Assembly: GCA_022447185.1 (NCBI GenBank)
Contig: JAKVAY010000036.1
Location: 107,139 to 171,138, forward strand
Source: Fuerstiella sp.
GTDB lineage: Bacteria > Planctomycetota > Planctomycetia > Planctomycetales > Planctomycetaceae
Reading direction: 5' to 3'
DNA length: 64,000 bases
The stretch's first letter is position 1. Each line of letters begins with the position of its first letter. This document shows, one piece after another, positions 36,790 to 47,477 of this stretch. Made by a program: the position numbers and the translations under genes. The notes beneath the pieces are model-generated. The model saw nothing but the letters and a program-made list of their open reading frames with translations, was not told the DNA's origin and searched no databases.

Positions 36790-39474
36790 TCAGTCATCGG
36801 ATTTATCCACCGGGGCGGACTTTTTCTTTGCGACCTTCCTTTTGGAAGTTTTTTTCTTTGTAGACGTCTTTTTGGCTGCCTTTTTCTTTGTGGCCTTCTT
36901 CTTGATGCCCTTCCTGGCTGCCTTTTCCTCCAGCCACTCCAATGCCTGAGGCAGTGTCACGTCATCAATCTCATATTCCTTTGGAATCGTCGCATTGATC
37001 TTCCCGTGTTTGACATACGGCCCGTAGCGCCCCTCAAAAATCCCAATGACAGCCTCATCGTCCGGATGTTTGCCCACTTCCCGGACAGGCGTTGGTGCAG
37101 CTCGCTTTTTCGTGTTCTTCAGCATGTCGACAGCCACATCCATCGTCACATTCAACACGTTGTATGATTGTCCGTCAAATTCTTTTACGTGTGCCTTACG
37201 GTCGAAACTCGCATAGACTTTGTCATGCAGAACATACGGCCCGAAACGGCCGATCCCGGTGTTCACAACCTTTCCTGTGACCGGGTGATGGCCAATTCGT
37301 CTGGGCAGTGCCAACAATGCGATTGCCGTTTCCAGGTCAAGATTGAGAACATCAAAGCAATTCGGAATGCTGCAGCGTTTGGGCTTTGGGACTTCTTCTG
37401 TAACTTCGCCCAGCTGCAAATAAGGCCCAAAGGGACCGGACAGTTGATAAACTGGTAGTCCTTCTTCCGGATGCATCCCCAGTGAGGTGGGCCCCTTCTG
37501 TTTTTCTTCGATCAGTCGGTCGGCAAGTTCATTACTCAACTCAGATGGAGCAACCGTGGCAGGAATCGAGGCTGTCAGCTTTTCTTCGCCGTCGACCTTT
37601 TCGAAATACGGACCGTAGCGACCGACTCGAACGTCGGCATCAATTCCGTCCAGCTTAAGGGTACATGCCTGCCGAGGATCGATATCGGATTCTTTCCTCC
37701 TGACCTGTTCATCAATGCCATCACTACCCGAATAGAACTGACGCAGATAGGGAAGACGGTCTGCATTGCCGGCTGCTATGTCGTCCAGCGTCTGTTCCAT
37801 GCCAGCTGTAAATCCAAGATCCACCAGATTTGGAAAATGGTTTTCCAAGAGACGGGTGACAGCAAGCCCCTTGAACGTGGGAACCAGCTGTTTGCCGTTC
37901 GCATTCACGTAATCTCGTGACTGAATGGTGCTGATAATGCTGGCATACGTGGATGGTCGACCAATCCCTTCTGCCTCGAGTCGAGCCACCAGTGAAGCTT
38001 CTGTGTATCGGGCAGGTGGTTTTGTTTCGTGACTGATCGCTTCGACACTGTCGCAGTGAACAGTGTCCTGCTCTTTCATTGGCGGCAACGGGGAATCCCG
38101 ATCTTCTATGGCGGCTTCCGGATCATCGGATCCTTCCACATAAGCGCGGAAGAATCCGGCAAACTCGACCGTTCGTCCGCTGGCACGAAATTCAGCGTCG
38201 TCAACCGAAATCGTGACGGCATCGAATCTCAGTCGGGCGTCAGCCATCTGAGTGGCCATGGTACGCTTCCAGATCAGGTTATAGAGTCGCTGTTCCGGAC
38301 CGGTGAGTCCCAGTTCATCACTGGTTTTCATTTGGGTGCCGGCAGGTCGAATGGCTTCATGTGCCTCCTGCGCCCCCTTGGATTTACTCGTGAACTGTCG
38401 AGGCGAAGGACTCAGAAAATCTGTGCCGTACAAATCGTCAATCCGACCTCGCGCGGCACCAACCGCTTCGCCGCTGAGGCTCACACTGTCTGTACGCATG
38501 TACGTAATATGGCCGGCTTCATACAGAGTCTGCGCAGTCCGCATCGAATCACGTGCGGCCATTCCGAGTTTACGGTTGGCCTCCTGCTGCATCGTACTGG
38601 TCGTAAACGGAGGGGAAGGTCGACGTGTCTGCCGCTTTTGTTCGACAGTCGTGACAGTCCACGGACTGGCAGAGATGCGTGTCTGCAAATCGCCTGCTGC
38701 GTCCTCTTCCAGCAACAACACGGTTGAGCCGTCCCTGAGCTGACCAGTATTTTCGTCGAAGTCTTTTCCCGTCGCGATTCGTCGACCGCCGACGGTCTGC
38801 AGCACAGCTTCGAATGAAGCATCGTTGGGAGCAGCCAGGGTAGCTTTCAGGTCCCAGAACGTACCGCTGCGAAATTTCAGGCGTTCGATTTCGCGATCGA
38901 CGAGCACACGGACCGCCACACTTTGCACTCTGCCCGCTGAAAGTTTCGGAGCAATCTTTTTCCAAAGCAACGGACTGAGGGTGTATCCATACAAACGATC
39001 AACAACACGACGAGTCTCCTGAGCAGCAACCAAATTCTCATCCAGATCTCTGGTGTCCGCCAATGCCTCCAGAATTGCCTGCTTCGTAATTTCGGAAAAG
39101 ACCATGCGTTTGACGGGAACTTTGGGAGCCAGTAACTGCACCAAATGCCAGCCAATGCTCTCCCCCTCCCGGTCTTCGTCTGTGGCGACGATCAACTCAT
39201 CAGCAGATTTCAGCAGATTTTTGAGTTCCCTGACGATTTTCTTCTTGTCTGTCGAGACCACGTACAAGGGATCGAAGTCATTTTCAACATTGACGCCCAG
39301 AGAGGCCCAAGACTCCTTTTTCAGCGCAGCAGGCACCTCTTTCGCATTTGCCGGGAGGTCGCGAACGTGACCAACGCTGGCGCGCACGGCATAATCACTA
39401 CCAAGGAAGCCCTGGATTTTCTTCGCTTTCGCAGGAGACTCGACAATGACGAGCGCCTTCTTGCGTGGAGCCAT
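36790..39474 (-). CDS. topA: DNA topoisomerase I
   Basis: Type IA topoisomerase that relaxes negative supercoils. 894 residues from the ATG at 39474. Seen: the Toprim motifs (ALVIVESPAKAKKIQGFLG, IVATDEDREGESIGW), the active-site Tyr in GHITYMRTDSVSLS, and RPSTYASIISTIQSRDYVN. The C-terminal region has several GxxGPY repeats (GRYGPYFEKVDG, GPFGPYLQLGE, GRFGPYVLHDK, GRYGPYVKHGK) and no zinc-finger cysteine clusters. The last 45 residues are a lysine-rich tail (KKKATKKKAAKK and so on). The minus-strand gene is convergent with the SprT-like gene. Confidence 0.96.
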   Translation of the reverse strand: MAPRKKALVIVESPAKAKKIQGFLGSDYAVRASVGHVRDLPANAKEVPAALKKESWASLGVNVENDFDPLYVVSTDKKKIVRELKNLLKSADELIVATDEDREGESIGWHLVQLLAPKVPVKRMVFSEITKQAILEALADTRDLDENLVAAQETRRVVDRLYGYTLSPLLWKKIAPKLSAGRVQSVAVRVLVDREIERLKFRSGTFWDLKATLAAPNDASFEAVLQTVGGRRIATGKDFDENTGQLRDGSTVLLLEEDAAGDLQTRISASPWTVTTVEQKRQTRRPSPPFTTSTMQQEANRKLGMAARDSMRTAQTLYEAGHITYMRTDSVSLSGEAVGAARGRIDDLYGTDFLSPSPRQFTSKSKGAQEAHEAIRPAGTQMKTSDELGLTGPEQRLYNLIWKRTMATQMADARLRFDAVTISVDDAEFRASGRTVEFAGFFRAYVEGSDDPEAAIEDRDSPLPPMKEQDTVHCDSVEAISHETKPPARYTEASLVARLEAEGIGRPSTYASIISTIQSRDYVNANGKQLVPTFKGLAVTRLLENHFPNLVDLGFTAGMEQTLDDIAAGNADRLPYLRQFYSGSDGIDEQVRRKESDIDPRQACTLKLDGIDADVRVGRYGPYFEKVDGEEKLTASIPATVAPSELSNELADRLIEEKQKGPTSLGMHPEEGLPVYQLSGPFGPYLQLGEVTEEVPKPKRCSIPNCFDVLNLDLETAIALLALPRRIGHHPVTGKVVNTGIGRFGPYVLHDKVYASFDRKAHVKEFDGQSYNVLNVTMDVAVDMLKNTKKRAAPTPVREVGKHPDDEAVIGIFEGRYGPYVKHGKINATIPKEYEIDDVTLPQALEWLEEKAARKGIKKKATKKKAAKKTSTKKKTSKRKVAKKKSAPVDKSDD

Positions 39475-39808
39475 ACCGATGAGCCATTGATGTATAAAAC
39501 AGGTGAATGCACCAGCCTGCCAACAGCCAGAGCACATTGGGTCGCAAATCACGAATCGGATTCACCGCATGAAGTACTGGAGCAGATGAGTCAGACTGAC
39601 GTAACTCCAGTATTGTATTGATCTTGCCTAAAAACTCCGTCCAGCTAAAATCCTGCGGTTTCGTTGCTTCACCGATGATGGTGCGGAGCAGACACAACAT
39701 CGTCCGTCCCACCACGAATGCGGTGAAATAGGGCATTTTTCCCCAACCTGTCAAGCCAGGTGGCGAAATTGTCACCGTTTCAACAGATTCAGAATTAGAG
39801 CGGAACAC
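39475..39808. other. Divergent intergenic region, topA and chaperone
   Basis: No supported gene in 334 bases; it must hold promoters for both flanking genes. A frame on the minus strand runs through the region but is made of antisense sequence at both ends. Confidence 0.4.
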
Positions 39809-42487
39809 ATGGCATCCCCCTTCAGGTTCTTTCGCAAACACCAGGCCGGCATGATGGTGGTGCTGGTCATTCTGGCGATGCTTGTGTTCACGCTGGACGC
39901 TCTTTTTACTCAGGCAGGAGCTAATTTCTGGCTGCTTGGGCTTCTGCTTGGTGGACTTGTTTTCGGTATTGCCGGGATGACAACAGGGCGCTGGCTGCAA
40001 TGGGGAATTGGCGGAGCTTTGCTCGGCGCACTGCTTGGCCTGGTGATGCCGGAATTCAACCGACCCGATGGGGTCCTTGCGACAAGCTTCGGAATCATCG
40101 AACAGGAAGATCTACAGGATCTTGCCGAACGCCGGATGGTTGCTAATCGTTTTATGGCACTCGCTGCAGAAGAAACCGGAAGTAGAATTTTTCAGTTCGG
40201 ATTTGGTCACCAAACTCAACAAGAGGATCTGCTGTTCAGCCGGTTGATGAATGAAGAGGCGAATTCGCTGGGCATTGCTGTGACAGATGAAATGGTCACC
40301 TCATATGTCAATGAACGCACAGGGGAGAAACTTTCTAAGGAAGCTTTCGGAAAATCCAGACTCGCCCTCCAGTATAAACAAGCCCCGGTTCGATCCGACG
40401 CCCTGTACAACATCCTGCGGGAACACATTCGCAACGAAATCGCATTCAAGACACTCCAACCACTTGGAATTTCGACACCGACGTCCCCCGGCGTCTACTG
40501 GGATTATTTCCAACGAATGAACGTGCGGCAGGCGATCAACGTAGCCGAACTCGATGTGGACGCATTTTTAGATCTGGTCGACGACCCATCGGATGCCGAG
40601 GTTGAAAATTTGTTTGCGTCCGCTGCCGGCAAACAGCCGAACCAGGAAGAACCCGGATCTCCCGGATTCTTCCTCCCAGGTCGAGCAAAAATTGCCTGGC
40701 TGGAACTGGACTATGATTCCATGAAATCAGTCGTTCAACCGGTGACCGACGAAGAAGTGGAAACGTACTACACGACAAATCGCGACAGATACAGCACAGT
40801 TGTTATTCCGGAAACGCTGGATACTGATGACGGCGAGAGTCCGTCAGAAGCGGACGACGCATCCGACGATCACACCGCGGTTGATGTAACAGCCGATTCG
40901 GACGCTGCTCCTGCGTCGCAGGATCATGGTGACGAGTCCTCAAATGAAGATCCGTCCAGTGCCGAAGGTGATCCGGACAAAAATGAAACCGATGCCGAAG
41001 AAGACACGACGACGGAGCCTGAAGCACCATCAAATAATGCACCGGTGAATCGTGATGAAAACAGCGGACAGTTTTCAATTGACGATCCTGTCGATGCTGC
41101 CGAGTCCGACATCAACGAAGATCTGCAGGATGCCGAAAACACTGTCGCAGGCGATGAACCTGCAGAGACCGTTAGCAGTGATGAAGAAACGGATGATCCA
41201 GCCGAGTCCGAAACTCCGCTGTCACTCGTGATTCCTGAAACGCCGGATGCAGATTCTTCCTCCGAAGATCCGACCGCGGAACCTGTACGTGAGTATTTTG
41301 AACTGGATGACGAGCTTCGTAATGAGATTCGCGAACAGTTGCTGGAAGAACGCATCAGTGAGGCCCTTAAAAAGAAACGTACCGATGGGTTGAATTTTCT
41401 GCAGTCGCTTCAGACAGAATGGAACAGTGAAAGAGCTAAAATTGTCAAACAAGAGGGTTTTCAAAAGTTCGCCGAAGATCCGCAGACAGCGGAAGCCGAC
41501 ATACGTCGCAAAATGGCGGGGCTCGCATCAGACTACCTGGAACGAATGAAAACCTGGGCCGATGAAAACAGATTCGCCTACGCGGTGACTCCACGCGTGG
41601 TGTCGTTTTCGGAATTCAGGAATGCCGACGACTACCCACTTGGAATTGCGGTCAGCCCTGGACGTTTTCAGGACCCAGGAGAGGGTATGGGTACAACAGC
41701 ATACGAAGTCTTCTCACGATTCAGCCCGGACGACATTGCCGCCAATAACAGCCAGTTGTTTCAGCCGCAGGCGGCGGTCGACAGTCCGCTGGTGGAAAAC
41801 GACAACGAACGCCACTACGTCTACTGGACGGTGGAATTTGTCGAACCCCATGTCCCAACAACGCTGGATGAGCCTGGTGTTCGCGAACAGGTGGTTGTTT
41901 CGATCAAGCAAGTTAAAGCCAGAGAACTTCTAACAGAGCGTGCGGAGCATCTCGCCCAGAAAGTTCGAGAAGGATTGGCGAAAGCTGACGAGGACCGCAA
42001 GTCGATGGCATCGACGCTGGAATCAGAATCGATCACAGGAGTGGATGGATCAGGAACACTCACCGTACGCTTATCACAAAAATTTTCGTGGCTTCGTCAA
42101 ACCCAGGCACCACCAGCAAATTTCCCGCCTCAGCCTCGTGCGGAACTGTCGGTGATTCGCTTCGCTGACGGGGGCTCACCTCTGAGTGGCGTTGGTAACG
42201 ATTTCATGAAAACGATCTTTGAAGAGTTGCACGATGAAGACGTAGGAATCGTTCCCAATCCGGACCGGACGCGCTATTTTCTGGTGCACGTAACCGACCG
42301 TTCCCCAACTGAGGACAATGGAATGGACGCCCTCCACGATCAGTTTGCTGCCGAAGGCAAAATGCATTTCATTCGCACTCCAATCAGGGGACTCATGCAG
42401 GGAAATGTCGTGAACCCCCTCAGAATCGAATGGAGACGAGCGATTTGGCGCAAGTACGGCGTCGATACGGACGGCGACCCAGGCTAG
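39809..42487 (+). CDS. PpiD/SurA-like membrane-anchored chaperone
   Basis: 892 residues. Its N-terminus has three membrane-like segments (MMVVLVILAMLVFTLDALF, FWLLGLLLGGLVFGIAG, LQWGIGGALLGALLGLVM), more than the single anchor of PpiD. A SurA_N-like helical region follows (SLGIAVTDEMVTSYVNERTG, FQFGFGHQTQQEDLLFSRLM). Residues 330-493 are an extremely acidic Asp/Glu/Ser/Pro-rich insert, then helical domains (ELRNEIREQLLEERISEALK) and a C-terminal WTVEFVEPHVPTTLDEPG region. No clear peptidyl-prolyl isomerase (PpiC) signature was found. A periplasmic folding helper is the best guess. Confidence 0.7.
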   Translation: MASPFRFFRKHQAGMMVVLVILAMLVFTLDALFTQAGANFWLLGLLLGGLVFGIAGMTTGRWLQWGIGGALLGALLGLVMPEFNRPDGVLATSFGIIEQEDLQDLAERRMVANRFMALAAEETGSRIFQFGFGHQTQQEDLLFSRLMNEEANSLGIAVTDEMVTSYVNERTGEKLSKEAFGKSRLALQYKQAPVRSDALYNILREHIRNEIAFKTLQPLGISTPTSPGVYWDYFQRMNVRQAINVAELDVDAFLDLVDDPSDAEVENLFASAAGKQPNQEEPGSPGFFLPGRAKIAWLELDYDSMKSVVQPVTDEEVETYYTTNRDRYSTVVIPETLDTDDGESPSEADDASDDHTAVDVTADSDAAPASQDHGDESSNEDPSSAEGDPDKNETDAEEDTTTEPEAPSNNAPVNRDENSGQFSIDDPVDAAESDINEDLQDAENTVAGDEPAETVSSDEETDDPAESETPLSLVIPETPDADSSSEDPTAEPVREYFELDDELRNEIREQLLEERISEALKKKRTDGLNFLQSLQTEWNSERAKIVKQEGFQKFAEDPQTAEADIRRKMAGLASDYLERMKTWADENRFAYAVTPRVVSFSEFRNADDYPLGIAVSPGRFQDPGEGMGTTAYEVFSRFSPDDIAANNSQLFQPQAAVDSPLVENDNERHYVYWTVEFVEPHVPTTLDEPGVREQVVVSIKQVKARELLTERAEHLAQKVREGLAKADEDRKSMASTLESESITGVDGSGTLTVRLSQKFSWLRQTQAPPANFPPQPRAELSVIRFADGGSPLSGVGNDFMKTIFEELHDEDVGIVPNPDRTRYFLVHVTDRSPTEDNGMDALHDQFAAEGKMHFIRTPIRGLMQGNVVNPLRIEWRRAIWRKYGVDTDGDPG

Positions 42488-42798
42488 TGCTGTTTGCAAA
42501 AGGCGATGTGAGATTCGTCTTGCGATAGTTTTGTTTTGTCAGCATTACCGATCGGTGAGATCAACGACCGGTTACCGGCGGGGCATGATCTCCAGGCCTG
42601 ACGTGACTCGATGTCGGGTATCAATCTGTTTTCCGGGCGTTTCTTAAACTTGGTGTTCGGTTCCTTCCCGCCGATGGTTCCGTTCGAACGGTTAGTCGGG
42701 AAATCAAACCGGCAGTGTTGTCGGCACTGGCGACGCCTGCGGGCAATGAATTGTCGCCGATTACTGCTGCGGTCTGTCGCGAACAGGCAGCGGGATGA
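42488..42798. other. Intergenic stretch, no gene seen
   Basis: 311 bases between convergent genes. No clear hairpin terminator, promoter or coding frame; a plus-strand frame at 42611-42946 runs antisense into the next gene. Confidence 0.4.
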
Positions 42799-43281
42799 TC
42801 ATTTCGTGTTGGTATCCACGGCAATCGAAGCTGACACAGGAGTCGAGTACGGACGGATCTTGACGAATCCACTGATGCCCACAATAACCGTTGACAACAA
42901 CAGACTAATGCCCAGCCATTTACGGGCGTTGTCACGAATTTTCTGAGTCCCTGGCTTGTTACCGACCAGAATGGACGCCAAAGCAAACACAATCAGGGCC
43001 AGTAGCATCTTGGTACCAATCAGCATGTGGTACAACGAATCCCCTCGGTGATCTGGAACGGCTTTCACGAAGTTGTAGATACCACTGGCCAGAAAGATGA
43101 GCACGCCGGGGTGCACGAACTTCTTCCAGCGGTTGCGAATCCGATCATGCAGCGCTGCGTTTTCATCCCTGAGCACCGGCTGCAGAACCAGCCAGATAAA
43201 CGCGCTCCCGCCGATCAGAACAATCGCACAGCCGATATGAGCCCAGCGGGAAATGACGGGAAGGATGAGATCAGCGTCCAT
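42799..43281 (-). CDS. CopD-like four-helix membrane protein
   Basis: 160 residues with four membrane segments: WAHIGCAIVLIGGSAFIWLV, FVHPGVLIFLASGIYNFVKA, MLIGTKMLLALIVFALASIL and LGISLLLSTVIVGISGFVKI. The pattern resembles CopD-type or DUF2269-like proteins. Conserved His at RWAHIGC, VHPG and LYHMLIG could bind copper or haem by family analogy, but I cannot prove metal binding. It stands between the chaperone gene and the POT transporter and on the same strand as the latter, 120 bases away. Substrate unknown. Confidence 0.6.
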   Translation of the reverse strand: MDADLILPVISRWAHIGCAIVLIGGSAFIWLVLQPVLRDENAALHDRIRNRWKKFVHPGVLIFLASGIYNFVKAVPDHRGDSLYHMLIGTKMLLALIVFALASILVGNKPGTQKIRDNARKWLGISLLLSTVIVGISGFVKIRPYSTPVSASIAVDTNTK

Positions 43282-43401
43282 GTTTGTGCTGCTCTAAGTT
43301 GATTCGATGAATGTCGGCCAATTTGATATGGGCCGGGACGGCAGTCTGTCGCAACCACAATCCATAGTCATCGATTTGACTGGATCGATCGAGCGGCTCA
43401 A

Positions 43402-45393
43402 CTACTCACCCTGAATAAATGTCTTTTCTTTATACAACAGACCGACAGGAATAAACAGGACTGCTGTCACCAGAATGCACCCGGTCCAGAACCAGAAATA
43501 GGCAGCTCTTTCCAAAAGTGTTCGTCCACCCACCGTGAAATCTCTGGAAAATCTGGTTTTCGTTCCGCCACCGCGGCTGTCCAGAATCTCCTGCTGAATT
43601 TCGGCCACCATTGATTCGTCGCCACCCGCCTTGAGTTCGATCGTTTTGCGTTCCAACCAGTTAAAATAAGGTATTTTACCACCTGCAGGATCAACAGTGT
43701 TTGGTTCTCGGCGATTCACGAAACCGGTAAGAATCATGTCCCATTGAGTTTCATCCTGCCCGTCGGCTCCGACTGAAATCAGCTGGTAACTGTCTCGCGA
43801 CTGAAGTCTGTAACGGATCGGGTTACCGAAGCTGTCCGTTGCCGACTGCAATTCTTTGTTTCCGGATTCAACAGTTGGAAGCTTCTTCTCTCCATCATCA
43901 GCCGAGTCGCCAAAAAAGACCGATTCGATCTTTGCAGCGGCGTCTTCGAATGCGGCAGTCGAAGACGTACTGACCGAAGCGAGTTGTCCGTTCTCATCCA
44001 GCACCAGCGTGATATCGTCATCGGTGCCTGCCTGTCCGTCCGCTCCAGCTTCCTGAATGGTTTGCAGTTCGCCATTAGTTTGGTAGGTCGCATTCCACTT
44101 TGAAGATTTGATGACATCCCCGGAATCGAGTGACGATATGTCAATCCCTGCAGCCAGGGACGACACTGCGGGTGTCTGAATATAATTGTTGACGACAGCC
44201 GTGAAGACATTTCCCAGCGACACTGAGGCCAGGAAAACCGCCATCACGAGAGATTTCATGGTTTTCGGTGCCTGAGTATATGCAAACTCCAGACACGTGA
44301 TCGACACCATCACTTCCGAGGCCGTCAGTACTCCGTAGGCAAGGAACTGCCAGGAGATCGATGGTTGTGCTCCCGCATCAATGCGTTCCTGAAGCACTGC
44401 GACAATCGCGAAGCCGGCAACCATGACGAACAGTCCAAGACCAATTTTCCGAATTGGCGTCAGCCGAAAAACTCTGTGAATGGAGGGATAGATGACAAAC
44501 TGAAAAACTGGAATCAGGATCAGTACCAGAATGGGATTGACTGCCTGAATTTGAGATGCCAGCCATTCGCGGCCCAGCCAGTACCGGTTCAAATCCTTGG
44601 CCTGCAGTACCCACGACGATCCGGTCTGGTCGAACAACGCCCAAAAAACGGCAACGAAAGAAAAAATGATGCTGAGTTTCAGGACGGCAGTGATTCCAGT
44701 CCAGCTGAACGTCTCCTTTAAAAAACTTTTGCCGCCTGGTGGGATGTGAATAAAGACGCGTCGCCCCATCCAGAACAGCAGTGTCGCAGCTGCCATCAGC
44801 ACACCCGGGACACCGAAGGCCCAGTGAGGTCCATAGTGCTCCAGCAGCCACGGAGTCAGTAACGTCGAAATAAACGAGCCGAAGTTAATACTGAAGTAGA
44901 ACCACTGATAGACCTTACTGAGGAGGTGCTTATTGGAACTTCCAAACTGGTCTCCAACATGAGCCGAAACGCAGGGTTTGATGCCTCCCGAGCCGACAGA
45001 GATCAGCCACAATCCAACAACCAGCCACATGCCAGCCGTGATGACTGGTACACCCATCATCGCCAATGCTCCATGACCTCCGCAGTAGACCAGTGACAGC
45101 CAGAAGATCGTGCGATATTTTCCCAGGATCGTGTCCGACAGCAAAGCACCAGCCAGAGGGAAGAAGTACACCAGCGCGGTGAAGGTGTGGTACCGCTCCG
45201 TCGCTTCAGCGTTCGACATCCCCTGGTCGACATAGACATTGCCCATCCGGTGCAAATAGTCGACCATAAAAATAGTTAGAATGGACTTCATGCCATAGAA
45301 ACTGAATCGTTCCGCCGCTTCGTTACCGATGATGTAGGGAACGCCCCTGGGCATCCCCTCGCTCTCTTCGGGCGTGTCTCTGTATGTTTGCAT
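43402..45393 (-). CDS. POT-family peptide transporter with large soluble insert
   Basis: 663 residues; proton-coupled oligopeptide transporter family (PTR2/DtpA). Seen at residues 20-400: [48 protein letters not shown] and multiple membrane helices. From about 405 to 625 there is a soluble insert instead of a short loop, and then one last membrane helix ([20 protein letters not shown]). The insert contains [10 protein letters not shown] followed by [12 protein letters not shown] (residues 520-545), and a first [11 protein letters not shown] at 450-460. This order matches the C-terminal calcium-binding part of GspG-type pseudopilins. The transporter core looks complete, so the insert is likely extracytoplasmic. 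Confidence 0.85.
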   Translation of the reverse strand: MQTYRDTPEESEGMPRGVPYIIGNEAAERFSFYGMKSILTIFMVDYLHRMGNVYVDQGMSNAEATERYHTFTALVYFFPLAGALLSDTILGKYRTIFWLSLVYCGGHGALAMMGVPVITAGMWLVVGLWLISVGSGGIKPCVSAHVGDQFGSSNKHLLSKVYQWFYFSINFGSFISTLLTPWLLEHYGPHWAFGVPGVLMAAATLLFWMGRRVFIHIPPGGKSFLKETFSWTGITAVLKLSIIFSFVAVFWALFDQTGSSWVLQAKDLNRYWLGREWLASQIQAVNPILVLILIPVFQFVIYPSIHRVFRLTPIRKIGLGLFVMVAGFAIVAVLQERIDAGAQPSISWQFLAYGVLTASEVMVSITCLEFAYTQAPKTMKSLVMAVFLASVSLGNVFTAVVNNYIQTPAVSSLAAGIDISSLDSGDVIKSSKWNATYQTNGELQTIQEAGADGQAGTDDDITLVLDENGQLASVSTSSTAAFEDAAAKIESVFFGDSADDGEKKLPTVESGNKELQSATDSFGNPIRYRLQSRDSYQLISVGADGQDETQWDMILTGFVNRREPNTVDPAGGKIPYFNWLERKTIELKAGGDESMVAEIQQEILDSRGGGTKTRFSRDFTVGGRTLLERAAYFWFWTGCILVTAVLFIPVGLLYKEKTFIQGE

Positions 45394-45555
45394 GAACCCG
45401 GCTTAAAAATATAAACGACCAATACGGCGATGGGAGGAAAGTCTTCCGTCGAACCACTGATCGAGTCACCCGCCGCGGCTCAGGCAGAATGTCCCCTCCC
45501 GGAGATTCCAGAAGTCAACACTTCGGAAACTGAAAATTCATATCTGCCGCGAAGG

Positions 45556-46287
45556 CTATTTGAGCGGCCACAATTCGCCAAATGACTCGCATTGATATTG
45601 CGTGAGTTGCTGAATTCCGTGGCGTCCCAGACTCAACAGTTGCTGCAAAGTTTCATCGTCGAATGGTTCTCCTTCTGCCGTCCCCTGCACCTCAATGAAT
45701 CGACCACTGCCAGTCATAATGACGTTCATGTCGACATCGGCTGAACTATCTTCAACGTAATCCAGATCCAGTACTGCTTTCCCTTCCACCACACCTACGC
45801 TCACTGCGGCAACACTGTCTCGGAGAATCGGCCGTTCTGATTCAATGGAAAGGATGACGTCGCACAGTGCGATGAAACCACCGGTCGTACTGAGAGTCCG
45901 TGTGCCACCGTCGGCCTGCAAAACGTCGCAATCAACGACAATTGTGTGTTCTCCCAACGCCTCGAAATCGACGGCCGCGCGCAGACTCCGTCCAATCAGT
46001 CTTTGGATTTCGGTCGTCCGACCATCGACTTTTTTTCGGTCTCGCTGTTTACGAGGCGATGTGCTGCCGGGAAGCATGCTGTACTCGGCGGTCACCCAAC
46101 CCAGTGCCGGTGAATCTTCGTCCCGAGGACGACGCCAGGGAGGAATTGACTTTTCCAGACTGGCGGTGCAAAGCACCATTGTGTCACCGGCGTGAATCAG
46201 GACGCTTGCTGCTGCTGTTTTGGTAAACTCACGTTGAATGGAAATGGGGCGCAGTTCGTCGGGAGCGCGTCCGTCATGTCTTGCCAT
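45556..46287 (-). CDS. rph: Ribonuclease PH
   Basis: Phosphorolytic 3' exoribonuclease that trims tRNA. 243 residues from the ATG at 46287 ([15 protein letters not shown]), which matches the family's normal length and start. Seen: [20 protein letters not shown], the phosphate-binding [39 protein letters not shown] with the key Arg/Asp residues, and [20 protein letters not shown]. An extended N-terminal frame to 46326 was not used. The next gene on the strand is hemD upstream, 200 bases away. Confidence 0.95.
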   Translation of the reverse strand: MARHDGRAPDELRPISIQREFTKTAAASVLIHAGDTMVLCTASLEKSIPPWRRPRDEDSPALGWVTAEYSMLPGSTSPRKQRDRKKVDGRTTEIQRLIGRSLRAAVDFEALGEHTIVVDCDVLQADGGTRTLSTTGGFIALCDVILSIESERPILRDSVAAVSVGVVEGKAVLDLDYVEDSSADVDMNVIMTGSGRFIEVQGTAEGEPFDDETLQQLLSLGRHGIQQLTQYQCESFGELWPLK

Positions 46288-46484
46288 GGAGAGAAACATT
46301 TTCTGTTCAAGGGGAAAAAGGACCACCGAGACTCGCCGTCTCTGCTGCGAGATACACTGTCCGGCACGACGCGCTGGAAGCTCGCCAGTCCGGATTACTC
46401 GTCTCGTAAAACATCATCAGAATGGATTCATTCGGCGGAACCAGGTTCGAAATCGGGAGACTTGCAACTTGTCCACATCAACAT

Positions 46485-47288
46485 CTACGTAATGTACTGT
46501 GCGAGAGCGCCTCGAACGAGCGGTCCCATTTTAGATGGGTCAGCCTCGAACCAAACCCGCAGACCAGCTTCACGAATTGCGTCCGAACAGGTCGGACCAA
46601 TCGAGCCGACATTCGGAACAGTCCTGGTCCATTTTTCCTCAAGGTCCAGTTCTCGAGCCACCTGCAGCACGTGCCGTAACTGCTGAGCACTCGTGAACAG
46701 TGTGACATCCGTGTTTCCGGCAATGGATGCATGGATTGCCTGTCGCAGCGGTGACTGGTCTTCAGGCAGTGCCCAGCGGTAGACAGGAATTTTCTGCACG
46801 TCCGCTCCTCGCTGCTGCAACGCATCAGCGAGGTCCGGACTGGAAACTCCATATTCCTGTACAGCCACGGTTCGCCCCTTCAGCCCGAGGCCGGCTGCAT
46901 CGATGGCCGCAATCACCTCTCGCCAGGTATTCGGCGACTCAGCGGAGACGGCAGGCTGGAGTCCCAGTCTGTGAATGACAGCGGCCGGCTTGGGACCTCG
47001 AACGATCAGTGGCAATTGGGTCATTCGCTCCAGCATCCGCTGTTCCAGCGATTCCGATCGAGCCAGATTAATCATTGCGGTCGTTCCAACCCCGGTGAGC
47101 AGAATCAGGCAGTCCACCTTTCCCAAAGCGAGCAGACGGATGACTCGAATGGCCTCCCGATTGTCTTCCAGTGGAATTTCCTGCATCGAAGGAGCAACAA
47201 TCGCCTGTCCGCCATGGCGTTCGATCAGCTGGAACATTTCTTCAGCACGACGACTTTCGAAACTGCAGACGACAGGTAAGTGGGACAT
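46485..47288 (-). CDS. hemD: Uroporphyrinogen-III synthase
   Basis: Closes the tetrapyrrole ring from hydroxymethylbilane; haem pathway. 267 residues. The family is weakly conserved, but the two-domain plan is visible: PVVCSFESRRAEEMFQLIER, CLILLTGVGTTAMINLA, a central GPKPAAVIHRLGL, WREVIAAIDAAGLGLKGRTV and VAVQEYGVSS, then VTLFTSAQQLRHVLQVA and PNVGSIGPTCSDAIREAG. The patterns TSA and SIGPTC are typical of HemD. No hemC or hemB lies beside it. Confidence 0.88.
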   Translation of the reverse strand: MSHLPVVCSFESRRAEEMFQLIERHGGQAIVAPSMQEIPLEDNREAIRVIRLLALGKVDCLILLTGVGTTAMINLARSESLEQRMLERMTQLPLIVRGPKPAAVIHRLGLQPAVSAESPNTWREVIAAIDAAGLGLKGRTVAVQEYGVSSPDLADALQQRGADVQKIPVYRWALPEDQSPLRQAIHASIAGNTDVTLFTSAQQLRHVLQVARELDLEEKWTRTVPNVGSIGPTCSDAIREAGLRVWFEADPSKMGPLVRGALAQYIT

Positions 47289-47477
47289 GATCAGCCTGCT
47301 TCCATTCTTTCATGGCCTCGTTGCGCACCGAACCGGAAGGAAACAGCCATGCGAAGTGGTCATGATTTTTTCTGATATCGTCGCCTGCCAGCTGGACGTT
47401 ACGTCAGACGAAGGCAGCATCAAATGATGCTCGAAAATAAAGGTGATCACGCAACAATGCTGATTCGGGAATATGAG

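Noticed and set aside
39398-40000. 200-residue minus-strand frame between topA and the chaperone gene
   Set aside because: Both ends are antisense to real genes and the centre has no conserved character.
45394-45555. Terminator or regulatory site between rph and the POT gene
   Set aside because: No hairpin with a T-run and no promoter pair could be supported.
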